Below, piece by piece: positions 26,130 through 33,119 of a stretch of DNA of 33,912 bases (positions are counted from its first letter, which is position 1; every line of letters begins with the position of its first letter). Location: positions 1 through 33,912 of the forward strand of contig CANHVK010000020.1 of the NCBI GenBank assembly GCA_947464135.1, written 5' to 3'. The DNA comes from Flavobacteriia bacterium. Lineage in GTDB: Bacteria > Bacteroidota > Bacteroidia > Flavobacteriales_D > Crocinitomicaceae. The notes under the pieces were generated by a model, which was not told the origin of the DNA, ran no database searches, and worked only from the letters and a program-made list of their open reading frames with translations. The translations under genes were made by a program, and so were the position numbers.

Positions 26130-26453
26130 TCAATATTGATTAATATTTTCAATATCAGTTAATGTAAAGTAATACCCTTCAGTTGGTGTTTTTAATAATT
26201 TACCTATTTCTTGTATTGATTTTTGAGCAATAAAAACACACTTTTCTTCATCTCCATTTACGTAATAAATTACTTCTGTAAAAGATGATTCAGAGTCATT
26301 TCCTTCATCTTCTATATTAGAATCATAAGATAGTCCTGTATTAATTATTATAGTACCCAAATCTAATCTTTCATTTAATAGATTAATTAATTTTTTTGAA
26401 TTAACTGCTGTTAACGTTAAATTCTGTGTGGAAATTCTCACTTCGTTTCTCAT
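26130..26453 (-). CDS. Small protein of unknown function, divergent from the HTH-Rep genes
   Basis: 107 residues from ATG 26453 (MRNEVRISTQNLTLT). The longer frame from 26534 starts inside the right arm of the inverted repeat at 26498-26551 and would be translated through the left arm and spacer, so I reject that start. The product has an acidic middle (SNIEDEGNDSESSF) and a C-terminal TPTEGYYFTLTDIENINQY. No helix-turn-helix or membrane segment is visible. Its position suggests a role in control of the divergent operon, for example a co-regulator, but there is no domain evidence. A TTG...TATATTTA promoter-like pair ends right at the ATG. Confidence 0.6.
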   Translation of the reverse strand: MRNEVRISTQNLTLTAVNSKKLINLLNERLDLGTIIINTGLSYDSNIEDEGNDSESSFTEVIYYVNGDEEKCVFIAQKSIQEIGKLLKTPTEGYYFTLTDIENINQY

Positions 26454-26497
26454 AAATATATTTTTAATTTTTTTCGTGTTTGACAAAACAATTACAT

Positions 26498-26551
26498 CAT
26501 TTTGGGTGTGATAATTACATCTAATTTGGTGCAATTATCACACCCAAAATG
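26498..26551. promoter_or_regulatory. Large perfect inverted repeat (operator or recombinase site)
   Basis: CATTTTGGGTGTGATAATT (26498-26516) and its exact reverse complement (26533-26551) are separated by 16 bp. It lies between the divergent genes starting at 26453 (-) and 26612 (+), with its right arm ending 14 bp upstream of the plus promoter's TTG. It is well placed to repress or activate both promoters. The inner part, TGTGATAATT, also resembles the half-sites bound by small serine resolvases, and one is encoded at 29209. Confidence 0.75.
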
Positions 26552-26565
26552 GTGTGTTTAATATG

Positions 26566-26595
26566 TTGTTATTCAATGCTTTGATTTTATTTTTG
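26566..26595 (+). promoter_or_regulatory. Promoter of the HTH-HTH-Rep operon
   Basis: TTG (26566-26568), a 19-nt spacer and TATTTTTG (26588-26595) match the Bacteroidota consensus. The ATG at 26612 follows after a leader of about 10 nt. The inverted repeat abuts it upstream. Confidence 0.7.
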
Positions 26596-26611
26596 AAGAA
26601 AATTAATAACT

Positions 26612-26905
26612 ATGGAAGCAAGTACATTATTACACAATATAAGCCCCGATGAGTTTTTACTTAAAGTGAAAGATATAATCGCTGAGACTTTAAAAACAAT
26701 ATCAATAAATGCAAAAAATGATAACTCAGATGAACTTTGGACAGTAGAAGAAACTGCTCAATATTTCAAAAAAAGCAAAGATACTATTGAGAATTGGACG
26801 AATAAAGGTTATTTAATTAAGCATCTTATTGGCAATTCTGTTTATTATAAACCTTCAGAAGTAAAAAATGCATTAATTCCACAGAGAGTTAATAAACATC
26901 ATTAA
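26612..26905 (+). CDS. Helix-turn-helix (MerR/excisionase-like) protein
   Basis: 97 residues. Residues about 42-90 form a winged-helix DNA-binding fold of the MerR/excisionase type: ELWTVEETAQYFKKSKDTIENWTNKGYLIKHLIGNSVYYKPSEVKNAL. This is the pattern of phage and integrative-element excisionases and of Bacteroidota helix-turn-helix_17 proteins. The N-terminal 40 residues look helical (DEFLLKVKDIIAETLKTIS) and may dimerise. First gene of a tightly spaced operon with a second such protein and the Rep gene. It is the best candidate to bind the inverted repeat just upstream. Confidence 0.85.
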   Translation: MEASTLLHNISPDEFLLKVKDIIAETLKTISINAKNDNSDELWTVEETAQYFKKSKDTIENWTNKGYLIKHLIGNSVYYKPSEVKNALIPQRVNKHH

Positions 26906-26918
26906 ATTCTTATTTCCA

Positions 26919-27185
26919 ATGCAGAACGAATCTACAGAAGTAAATCGATTAAAATCGGTTGCTCAAACGCTTGAAAGAACGATTGATAAATTAAATCTAA
27001 AGACTATTGAGGTAGGTGGTTACATCAATCAAGATACTTTATGTCGATTTCTCAATTACTCGAGAGATAGAGTAAGAAGATTAGAGAAAAATGGTTTATT
27101 GAAATCAGAGGTTTTCTTACATAGAAAATTTTACAAGGTAGTAGATGTAATTAAACTAATTGAAAGTAACCCTAAAAAACAATAA
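26919..27185 (+). CDS. Second helix-turn-helix (excisionase-like) protein
   Basis: 88 residues. An N-terminal helix (STEVNRLKSVAQTLERTIDKLN) is followed by an excisionase-like DNA-binding part: GGYINQDTLCRFLNYSRDRVRRLEKNGLLKSEVFLHRKFYKVVDVIKLIE. It is a distant relative of its upstream neighbour. Two adjacent small HTH proteins ahead of a replication or mobilisation gene are frequent in Bacteroidota mobile elements. The Rep ATG lies one base after its stop, so translation is probably coupled. Confidence 0.8.
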   Translation: MQNESTEVNRLKSVAQTLERTIDKLNLKTIEVGGYINQDTLCRFLNYSRDRVRRLEKNGLLKSEVFLHRKFYKVVDVIKLIESNPKKQ

Positions 27186-27186
27186 T

Positions 27187-28188
27187 ATGAGCGAGTGGAT
27201 AAGAAGTGGTTATAGGAAATTACAAGAGCCGTCACTATATAATCATAATTACGGTTTTTTTGAACACATTTATCCATTATATGCAATACGATTAACAAAT
27301 ATTAAAACAGGTAAAAGTTTTTGGGGTAATGATTTACAGAATAAAAAAAATAAAAAAAATAGAATACTTGAAGATTTTAAACAAGCATATTGGGATTTTT
27401 ATAAAGAAGGTTTGTTGACTATTACATCTTGTGTTGTAAATGCAGAAGAATATAAATCTGTTTCGGCATTTATTGATATTAAGAAACGTTTATTAAAAAA
27501 ACATAATATAAAAGTACTTGGTTATGTTTCTGTTCTTGATATAGGAAAAAAATTACTGAAACCTCATTATCATATTCTTTTTGCTACAACTACTATGTCA
27601 GCAGAACAGGTATTTAAATTTTTAAATGATAAAGGGAAAGAGAAATATTCGGCTGAATTATTACAGACCAAAAATGGTATGCAAAAGTATTTAAACAAAA
27701 AGGAATTATATAGTAAAAATAAAAAAGGAAGGTGTTATACAAGGAGTAGAAAGTTTGAAAGTCTTTTATCAATCAAAATCAATCAAAAAACAAAGATTAA
27801 GAAAAGTACTAAATCAAAAATCAAAACTTTAGCAAAGTTGTCTGATATATTTAATAATAATCGTAAAATAATAAAGCAATCAAAAACAGTTAAACTAATG
27901 TTTAACTCCCCAATAAAAAACAAAGAATTAATCGTTCAAAGTATTTATAAAGATAAAATTAAAAGCAACCATTTATTTGGCTACTTCTCCATTACCAATA
28001 AGACATCTACTATTTTATACCTACAAATTTATTTACCAAAATTTCTGTGTAAAAGAGTAAAAGAAAAATTTAAAATATCAAAACAAAGGATTAAAGAACA
28101 TTTTGATTATCAAGAGTATAAAGTAGTCGAAAAATTGCTACTTAAAAATGCTGATATTGAAGAATGTGCAAAATTTATAGAGTTTTAA
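27187..28188 (+). CDS. Probable HUH-type replication initiator (Rep)
   Basis: 333 residues from ATG 27187 (the frame extends to a TTG at 27160 inside the previous gene, unlikely). Three motifs appear in the order and spacing of HUH endonucleases: a hydrophobic strand LGYVSVLDIG (about 111-120), the metal-binding KPHYHILFA with H127 and H129, and MQKYLNKKELY with candidate nucleophile Y168 in YLNK. A basic segment, GRCYTRSRKF, follows, then a Lys-rich C-terminal domain (about 210-333) without a recognisable helicase. This is the layout of single-Tyr Rep proteins of rolling-circle plasmids and ssDNA phages. The nick site is unknown. Family call rests on motifs only. Confidence 0.7.
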   Translation: MSEWIRSGYRKLQEPSLYNHNYGFFEHIYPLYAIRLTNIKTGKSFWGNDLQNKKNKKNRILEDFKQAYWDFYKEGLLTITSCVVNAEEYKSVSAFIDIKKRLLKKHNIKVLGYVSVLDIGKKLLKPHYHILFATTTMSAEQVFKFLNDKGKEKYSAELLQTKNGMQKYLNKKELYSKNKKGRCYTRSRKFESLLSIKINQKTKIKKSTKSKIKTLAKLSDIFNNNRKIIKQSKTVKLMFNSPIKNKELIVQSIYKDKIKSNHLFGYFSITNKTSTILYLQIYLPKFLCKRVKEKFKISKQRIKEHFDYQEYKVVEKLLLKNADIEECAKFIEF

Positions 28189-28246
28189 AACGCATCAAAA
28201 TATATTCAAAATACTGCATTATACTATGTAAACTCAAGTAAGTTGT

Positions 28247-28282
28247 AATTATTTATTTTAAAATGGTTCATAATAAATAATT
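28247..28282 (+). repeat. 11-bp inverted repeat after rep
   Basis: AATTATTTATT (28247-28257) and its exact complement AATAAATAATT (28272-28282) enclose 14 nt. It stands in the 114-nt gap between rep and the next gene. It could be a weak terminator, a regulatory hairpin or a double-strand-origin hairpin. A/T-only arms make chance possible. Confidence 0.45.
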
Positions 28283-28302
28283 TCATTAGAAAATTTAATA
28301 TT

Positions 28303-28674
28303 ATGCTTAAAACAGACCCATATACATCAGAAGAGTTTATTCCATTAAGATGTAACCAACGATTTGCAAAAAGTAAGAATAGAATTGCATATCATAATTT
28401 AATTAATAATGAGTTTAGAAAAAAAATAGAGGTAATAAATAAACCTTTGATTAAAAACCTAAAAATTTTGGATGAATTATTTTTATCTGATAAGAGGACA
28501 AATAATAATTCTCTCATTTTTCATAAGGAATTTCTTTTAGGCAGAAATTATGATTTTACAAAACATACCCATTATGATAGTTATGAAGGGAAAAATCGAA
28601 CAGCCTGTTATAACTATTTAATAATTCATATGGAAAATGAAAAAATAAAAATCATTAAAACTTGTGAATTATGA
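28303..28674 (+). CDS. Small protein resembling a zinc ribbon that has lost its cysteines
   Basis: 123 residues. The N terminus DPYTSEEFIPLRCNQRFAKSKNRIAYHN follows the pattern of treble-clef/zinc-ribbon proteins (CPxCGxxF.PKR.NQ.FC...CR..YHN), but the metal-binding cysteines are replaced. The C-terminal half has FLLGRNYDFTKHTHYDSYEGKNRTACYNYLIIH. From memory, similar small proteins recur in Flavobacteriales accessory DNA; I have no function for them. Its stop overlaps the start of the next gene (ATGA), so it belongs to the small-gene operon after rep. Confidence 0.7.
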   Translation: MLKTDPYTSEEFIPLRCNQRFAKSKNRIAYHNLINNEFRKKIEVINKPLIKNLKILDELFLSDKRTNNNSLIFHKEFLLGRNYDFTKHTHYDSYEGKNRTACYNYLIIHMENEKIKIIKTCEL

Positions 28675-28886
28675 ATATGATTGACCTTTGTGATGTTTGC
28701 CTTTACCCTAACCCCAATAAACAACTTTCAATTTTATTAAAAGAAAATAATATGTTAAAATCAAAAAATAAGGAAATCATAATAACTATGATTGCGATAA
28801 CACTTGTAGTTACTGCTTTTTCCACTTATACATTATATGAGAATAAGAAATTGACTAATCAATTAAAATTAAAGAATGGAAACTAA
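28671..28886 (+). CDS. Small single-span membrane protein A
   Basis: 71 residues. An N-terminal segment with two cysteines (DLCDVCLYP) is followed by one transmembrane helix, EIIITMIAITLVVTAFSTYTLY (about 34-55), then a Lys-rich tail. The start overlaps the previous stop by 4 nt and its end overlaps the next gene by 11 nt, which supports translation. An internal ATG at codon 28 would give a 44-residue protein with the helix intact. Function unknown: phage coat, lysis, or membrane-anchored accessory protein are all possible. Confidence 0.6.
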   Translation: MNMIDLCDVCLYPNPNKQLSILLKENNMLKSKNKEIIITMIAITLVVTAFSTYTLYENKKLTNQLKLKNGN

Positions 28887-29082
28887 AAATATCCCACCAC
28901 AATCAAAAATTATAAATAAAAACGATTTTATTAAAAGTGCTTTAGAAAAAGTTACTTCCAAACGTGTCGTATATATAGGAACAGGTGTTCTGATTTTTTT
29001 TCTATTACCTTATATATTGAGAGGTGTCGGAAATACGATTCGTGCAATGAAAGATTGTGGAGATGCAATTAAGGGAGTTTAA
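28876..29082 (+). CDS. Small single-span membrane protein B
   Basis: 68 residues. A basic N-terminal region of about 30 residues (SKIINKNDFIKSALEKVTSKR) leads into one hydrophobic helix, VVYIGTGVLIFFLLPYIL (about 31-48), and a short tail RGVGNTIRAMKDCGDAIKGV. Size and topology are compatible with a small phage coat or a membrane-anchored phage protein, but no sequence signature proves it. It overlaps the preceding gene by 11 nt and is the last gene before the recombinase. Confidence 0.6.
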   Translation: METKNIPPQSKIINKNDFIKSALEKVTSKRVVYIGTGVLIFFLLPYILRGVGNTIRAMKDCGDAIKGV

Positions 29083-29172
29083 CAAAATTAAGGTGTACTT
29101 CAAATTGTGAAAAATTCAATCTCCAAAAAATTACCTCATTGATATAAAATCCTATTAATTCACAACAAAAAT

Positions 29173-29188
29173 AGGGTGTGAGTAATAC
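29173..29188 (+). promoter_or_regulatory. GGGTGTGA-type motif upstream of the recombinase gene
   Basis: AGGGTGTGAGTAATAC resembles the arm of the inverted repeat at 26498 (TGGGTGTGATAATTAC) with the same orientation. It lies 21 nt before the recombinase ATG. A 7-bp inverted repeat (TTGTGAA 29105-29111, TTCACAA 29159-29165) lies just upstream. Possible shared regulator or recombinase binding site. Confidence 0.4.
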
Positions 29189-29208
29189 AAACCTAAAAAT
29201 GTGACAAA

Positions 29209-29820
29209 ATGAAAGTGTTATATGTACGAACCTCATCTTTTGAACAGCGTTCCGATAGACAACTAAATAACTCTAAAGATTATGATTTAGTAATAGAAGA
29301 TAAATGTTCGGGTGCTATCCCTTTTTTTGAAAGAGATGGCGGGAAAAAAATTGAAAAGTTAATTTCTAAAAATGAAATTAAGTCTTTATTTGTTCATCAA
29401 ATTGATAGGTTAGGGAGAAACTTGTTGGATATATTGAACACCATTAATGTCTTTAACAAAAAAGGTATTTGTGTTAACATCACTCAACAAGGATTAAAAA
29501 CATTAAATGAAGATGGTAAAGAAAATCCGATTGCCAAAATGACAATTTCTATTTTGGGTGTGGTGGCAGAAATGGAGCGTAATCTTATAAAGGAACGTCA
29601 AATGGAGGGGATTGTTATAGCAAAAGCCAAAGGTGTTTATAAAGGTCGTATTAAAGGAAGTGTGGATTCAAATTTAGACTTTCTAAATAAACCGAGAGTT
29701 AAGAAGGCTCTTGAGTATTTGAAAAATGATATGAAAGGTGTTGAAGTTAGCAAATTGACAGGGCTTCATCAAAATACTATCAGTAAAATAGTTAGAATTA
29801 ACAAACAAGTTAATGGATAA
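29209..29820 (+). CDS. Small serine recombinase (resolvase/invertase family)
   Basis: 203 residues. The catalytic domain has VLYVRTSSFEQRSDRQL, with nucleophile Ser9 at the position of the YxRVST motif, the conserved HQIDRLGRNLLDIL arginines and AEMERNLIKERQMEGIVIAKAKGVYKGR at the E-helix. A C-terminal helix-turn-helix (MKGVEVSKLTGLHQNTISKIVR) binds DNA. It is a resolvase/invertase-size enzyme, not a large serine integrase, so it more likely resolves, inverts or integrates at short symmetric sites. No transposase is nearby. All expected catalytic residues appear intact. It converges on hsdR with 25 bp between. Confidence 0.92.
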   Translation: MKVLYVRTSSFEQRSDRQLNNSKDYDLVIEDKCSGAIPFFERDGGKKIEKLISKNEIKSLFVHQIDRLGRNLLDILNTINVFNKKGICVNITQQGLKTLNEDGKENPIAKMTISILGVVAEMERNLIKERQMEGIVIAKAKGVYKGRIKGSVDSNLDFLNKPRVKKALEYLKNDMKGVEVSKLTGLHQNTISKIVRINKQVNG

Positions 29821-29845
29821 GAATTTAAGTTAAATCGTTAGTATT

Positions 29846-32800
29846 TCACACCCTCCCATATTCCCCATACTTCGTTTTGAAGTAATCAAATAAGATTTCT
29901 GTTTTTACTAAAACATCTCCATCTCCATAAGTAGGATAGGGTAGTTTGCTATATAAATAATCGTTAATTGCTTTTTTGACAGCAGATGCAGTTTGAATTT
30001 TCTCCATCCATCTATCAACTTGGAACTCATTATTTTTTAATTGTTCTAATAATTTTTTGGCAGTATCTTTCAATTCGATACGTTCTTTATCTGAAATCTT
30101 TTTTCCTTTATTCAATAAATCGAATACCACTAATTCATCTTCTTCCAAATGCTCACGTTCGGCACGTTTTTCTTCATCAGATAAATCACCCAATAGCAAG
30201 ATAAGTTGGTCGAATAATTCTTTTACTGTAGCATATTCTTTACCATTGTTGTAATTCTCAATGATTTCTTGGTATCGTTCATAGAAATTTATTCGCTCAG
30301 GATTTTGGTCGATTAGACGATTTAATTTTTTATTGATTCTATCTTTTAACGATTGAACAGCGATATTCTTGTTGTTACCGACTTTTAAAAACTCTTCTTC
30401 AATCTTTTGAAAATCTAAACTACTAATGTCTATTTTTTGACCGTATCCTTCTGCTTGTTCTAATACAACATTCAAACTCTCAATACTTTCATTTACTATA
30501 TATTGCACTTTTGAAACAATATGAGAAACATCGGCTTCATCAACATTGTCTGTCATCATTGAATATACAGCGTTGATTGCATCTCGTTGGTCCTTAAAAT
30601 CGTAGATAGCCTTGTCAGGCATTAATGCTTTATATTTTTTAAATACCTCTCTTGCTAATACACCAAATTTATTACGTGTTTCATCACTAATACAAATTGC
30701 ATTATAGGCTTCTTCGATATGTTTTAATCTGTAAAGATTATCTTCTGCTTTTGAGATTTTATCCAAATTAAATTTACATTCCTCTGCAAAAAACAACTCT
30801 GTACCAAGAATCGTTTCGTTTAAGTCTGCAATTAATTCTTCTAATTCACGTACAGGTGCATCTTCAGTTCCTTCACCACCTCTTCCTTTGTTATCGCTGT
30901 CTCCGTATATGGCTAATGCTTCCAATAAGGCTTTATAGGTTTCGATGTAATCGACAATCAAGCCATTGTTTTTTCCTTCGTGAACTCGATTTGCACGTGC
31001 TATCGTTTGCATCAAGGTATGTGATTTCATCGGTTTATCTAAATATAAGGTAGATAAACTTTTTACATCAAATCCTGTAATCCACATTGCACAAACAATC
31101 GCTAAACGGAAAGGATGTTCTTCTGCCTTGAACTCTTTCTCAAGGTCACGGCTATTCATTTTCAATCGGTGAGGTTCGATGTCTAAGCCCCACGCTTCAA
31201 ACTTATCTATTTCATTTTGCTCGTGACTTACAATAACGGTAATTTCAGTTTCTTTTGCCCATTCTAAATTGCGTTGTTCAGTAAGTTGTTCTTGTAAGTC
31301 TGTAAGTTTGTTTATCTCTTTTTGTCTTGTTTCACAATAGATTTTCCATTCTTCGACAATCAAATCATACATTTTTACTGCGGTGATTTTATCCATTGCA
31401 ACAAACATTGCTTTGCCTTTATATCCTCTTCCGTTAAAATGCGAAACAACATCTTTTGCGATAGCACGAAGTCGTTTTTCTGCTGTAAGTATTGGGTATT
31501 CTCTTGAGAAAAGTCTTTTTAATTTGTCTTGTTGGTCGCTATCTAAATCTTCATTTTCAATAGCCTCACGTATTTGTTCGTTGATGAGTGGATTGTCTAA
31601 TTTCAGTTTCTCTCCACGATTTTCGTAATATAAAGGAACAGTCGCACCATCTTCTATAGAGCGTTTGAAATCATATTTTGAAACATATTCACCGAATATT
31701 CTACGTGTTAATTCATCATCTTTGAATAAAGGTGTTCCTGTAAATCCAATAAACGATGCGTTTGGTAGTGCTTTTCGTAAATTCATCGCCAATGAACCTC
31801 CTTGTGTTCGGTGGGCTTCATCTGATATAACAATGATATTATCACGCTCTGTGATAGTTTCATCAAAGTTGAATTTATGAATTAATGAAAATATATAGCG
31901 TTGGTCTGTTTTGAGTAATGCTTTTAAATGTTCGCCACTTGTTGCTCGAACATTTACATCTTGTACTGCACCAACACCTGTAAACGTGTTGTAAATCTGT
32001 GTATCTAATTCAGTTCTATCCGTAACAAGTAAAAACGTATAACCACCACCTAATGCTCGAAGTATTTTTTGTGTTAAAAATACCATTGAATAACTTTTGC
32101 CACTACCTTGTGTGTGCCAAAATACACCTAATTTTTGAGCATCTTCCTTTGGTATCAATCCTTTTTTTGCTTGTTCTTGAACAAGTTGAAAATGTTCTAC
32201 GGCTTTATTTACTCCGATGAATTGATGGTTACGAGCAATTAATTTAATAATCGAACCTATTGAAGTGTCAAATAAGATAAAGTTTTCGAAAAGGTCTATC
32301 ATTCGAGTTTTCTCACAAATTCCTTTTAGAATGGTATCTAAACTGATTATTCCTTCTTGTTCTTCCGTGATTCTTTTCCAATCGTGGAAATGTTCATATT
32401 TAGAAGTAATTGCTCCAATCTTACTTTCGATACCATTGCTCAGTAATACGAAAGCATTGCAATGAAATAAATGAGGTATTGTGCGTTTATAATCGCTAAG
32501 ATTAGTTTCATAGGCAACCTTTAATTTGCGATGATGTGCTTTTAGTTCAATGAAAAGTAAGGGGATTCCGTTGACAAAACCAACAATATCAGGTCGTTTT
32601 CTTCTTTTTGATTTACCTTCAATCCATAACTGTTGTACGGCTAAAAAATGGTTGTTTTCAGCATTATCAAAGTCGAATACTTTTATTTTTTTGTTACGGA
32701 TAATTTCTCCTTTTTCGTTTTTATAGGTAACAGGTATTCCTTCTTTTAAGAAAGTATGTTTTTCAAAATTTATATCTGCAAGACTTTTTGTAACATCATC

Positions 32801-33043
32801 ATTCTGTATGAGTTCAAATGCTAAGTCATAGGCTTGTTTGGGTAGGTTTGGGTTTAGTTTTTGAATGGCTTGATAAAAATAACGCTTCAATATTGCATCG
32901 GCTTCGCTGTTTCTACCAATAGTTCCTTCCTCACCAAAGGTTTCACCTTGATAAACATTCGCAATTTCCCATTGTAATTGATTCTTAAAAATCTCAATAC
33001 ACGTTTGCTCTATGAGTGCATCTTCAGAATATTTATTTGCCAT
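29846..33043 (-). CDS. hsdR: Type I restriction enzyme, R (HsdR) subunit
   Basis: 1065 residues, full length. The N-terminal nuclease domain has KRRKRPDIVGFVNGIPLLFIELKAH with catalytic D152 and the E166/K168 pair. The SF2 translocase has Walker A TQGSGKS (311-317), DEAH (408-411), FIGFTGTP and later AIVCAMWITGFDV and QTIARANRVHEGK. The C-terminal part is helical and binds the methylase core. It cleaves unmodified DNA after translocation when assembled with HsdM and HsdS. Neither subunit is downstream, so they should lie beyond the right edge, past the 33120 gene. The frame is intact with no sign of decay. Confidence 0.96.
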   Translation of the reverse strand: MANKYSEDALIEQTCIEIFKNQLQWEIANVYQGETFGEEGTIGRNSEADAILKRYFYQAIQKLNPNLPKQAYDLAFELIQNDDVTKSLADINFEKHTFLKEGIPVTYKNEKGEIIRNKKIKVFDFDNAENNHFLAVQQLWIEGKSKRRKRPDIVGFVNGIPLLFIELKAHHRKLKVAYETNLSDYKRTIPHLFHCNAFVLLSNGIESKIGAITSKYEHFHDWKRITEEQEGIISLDTILKGICEKTRMIDLFENFILFDTSIGSIIKLIARNHQFIGVNKAVEHFQLVQEQAKKGLIPKEDAQKLGVFWHTQGSGKSYSMVFLTQKILRALGGGYTFLLVTDRTELDTQIYNTFTGVGAVQDVNVRATSGEHLKALLKTDQRYIFSLIHKFNFDETITERDNIIVISDEAHRTQGGSLAMNLRKALPNASFIGFTGTPLFKDDELTRRIFGEYVSKYDFKRSIEDGATVPLYYENRGEKLKLDNPLINEQIREAIENEDLDSDQQDKLKRLFSREYPILTAEKRLRAIAKDVVSHFNGRGYKGKAMFVAMDKITAVKMYDLIVEEWKIYCETRQKEINKLTDLQEQLTEQRNLEWAKETEITVIVSHEQNEIDKFEAWGLDIEPHRLKMNSRDLEKEFKAEEHPFRLAIVCAMWITGFDVKSLSTLYLDKPMKSHTLMQTIARANRVHEGKNNGLIVDYIETYKALLEALAIYGDSDNKGRGGEGTEDAPVRELEELIADLNETILGTELFFAEECKFNLDKISKAEDNLYRLKHIEEAYNAICISDETRNKFGVLAREVFKKYKALMPDKAIYDFKDQRDAINAVYSMMTDNVDEADVSHIVSKVQYIVNESIESLNVVLEQAEGYGQKIDISSLDFQKIEEEFLKVGNNKNIAVQSLKDRINKKLNRLIDQNPERINFYERYQEIIENYNNGKEYATVKELFDQLILLLGDLSDEEKRAEREHLEEDELVVFDLLNKGKKISDKERIELKDTAKKLLEQLKNNEFQVDRWMEKIQTASAVKKAINDYLYSKLPYPTYGDGDVLVKTEILFDYFKTKYGEYGRV

Positions 33044-33119
33044 TTATTGATGTAAAGTCATTTTGAGTTTGAATATCGTAATTTCTTTTTTTATAGTGGA
33101 TTTGTTTGAGATAAATTTA

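Larger units (their letters stand above)
25030..29845. mobile_element. Proposed compact integrated element with Rep and serine recombinase
   Basis: Between the tRNA-Leu terminator and the 3' end of hsdR lie about 4.8 kb of notably A+T-rich DNA. It carries nine small genes: an unknown protein, a small divergent gene, two helix-turn-helix proteins, a likely HUH Rep, a zinc-ribbon-like relic, two small membrane proteins and a serine recombinase. Position next to a tRNA, recombinase, excisionase-like genes and Rep all suggest a mobile unit. The ends are not proven: I found no copy of the tRNA 3' end within the window. The right boundary may lie beyond hsdR, in which case the restriction genes are part of a larger island. 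Confidence 0.5.

Noticed and set aside
29551-29562. Copy of ATTTTGGGTGTG inside the recombinase gene, matching the inverted-repeat arm over 12 bases
   Set aside because: It encodes the conserved ILGVVAEMERN segment, so codon use can explain it; identity stops at the coding constraint.
25030-29845. Integrated filamentous phage (inovirus)
   Set aside because: Rep and small membrane proteins fit, but no Zot-like ATPase, adsorption protein or secretin gene is present.
29986-32465. Several plus-strand frames of 61-81 codons opposite hsdR
   Set aside because: Antisense to a continuous 1065-residue HsdR frame; hydrophobic, low-complexity translations.
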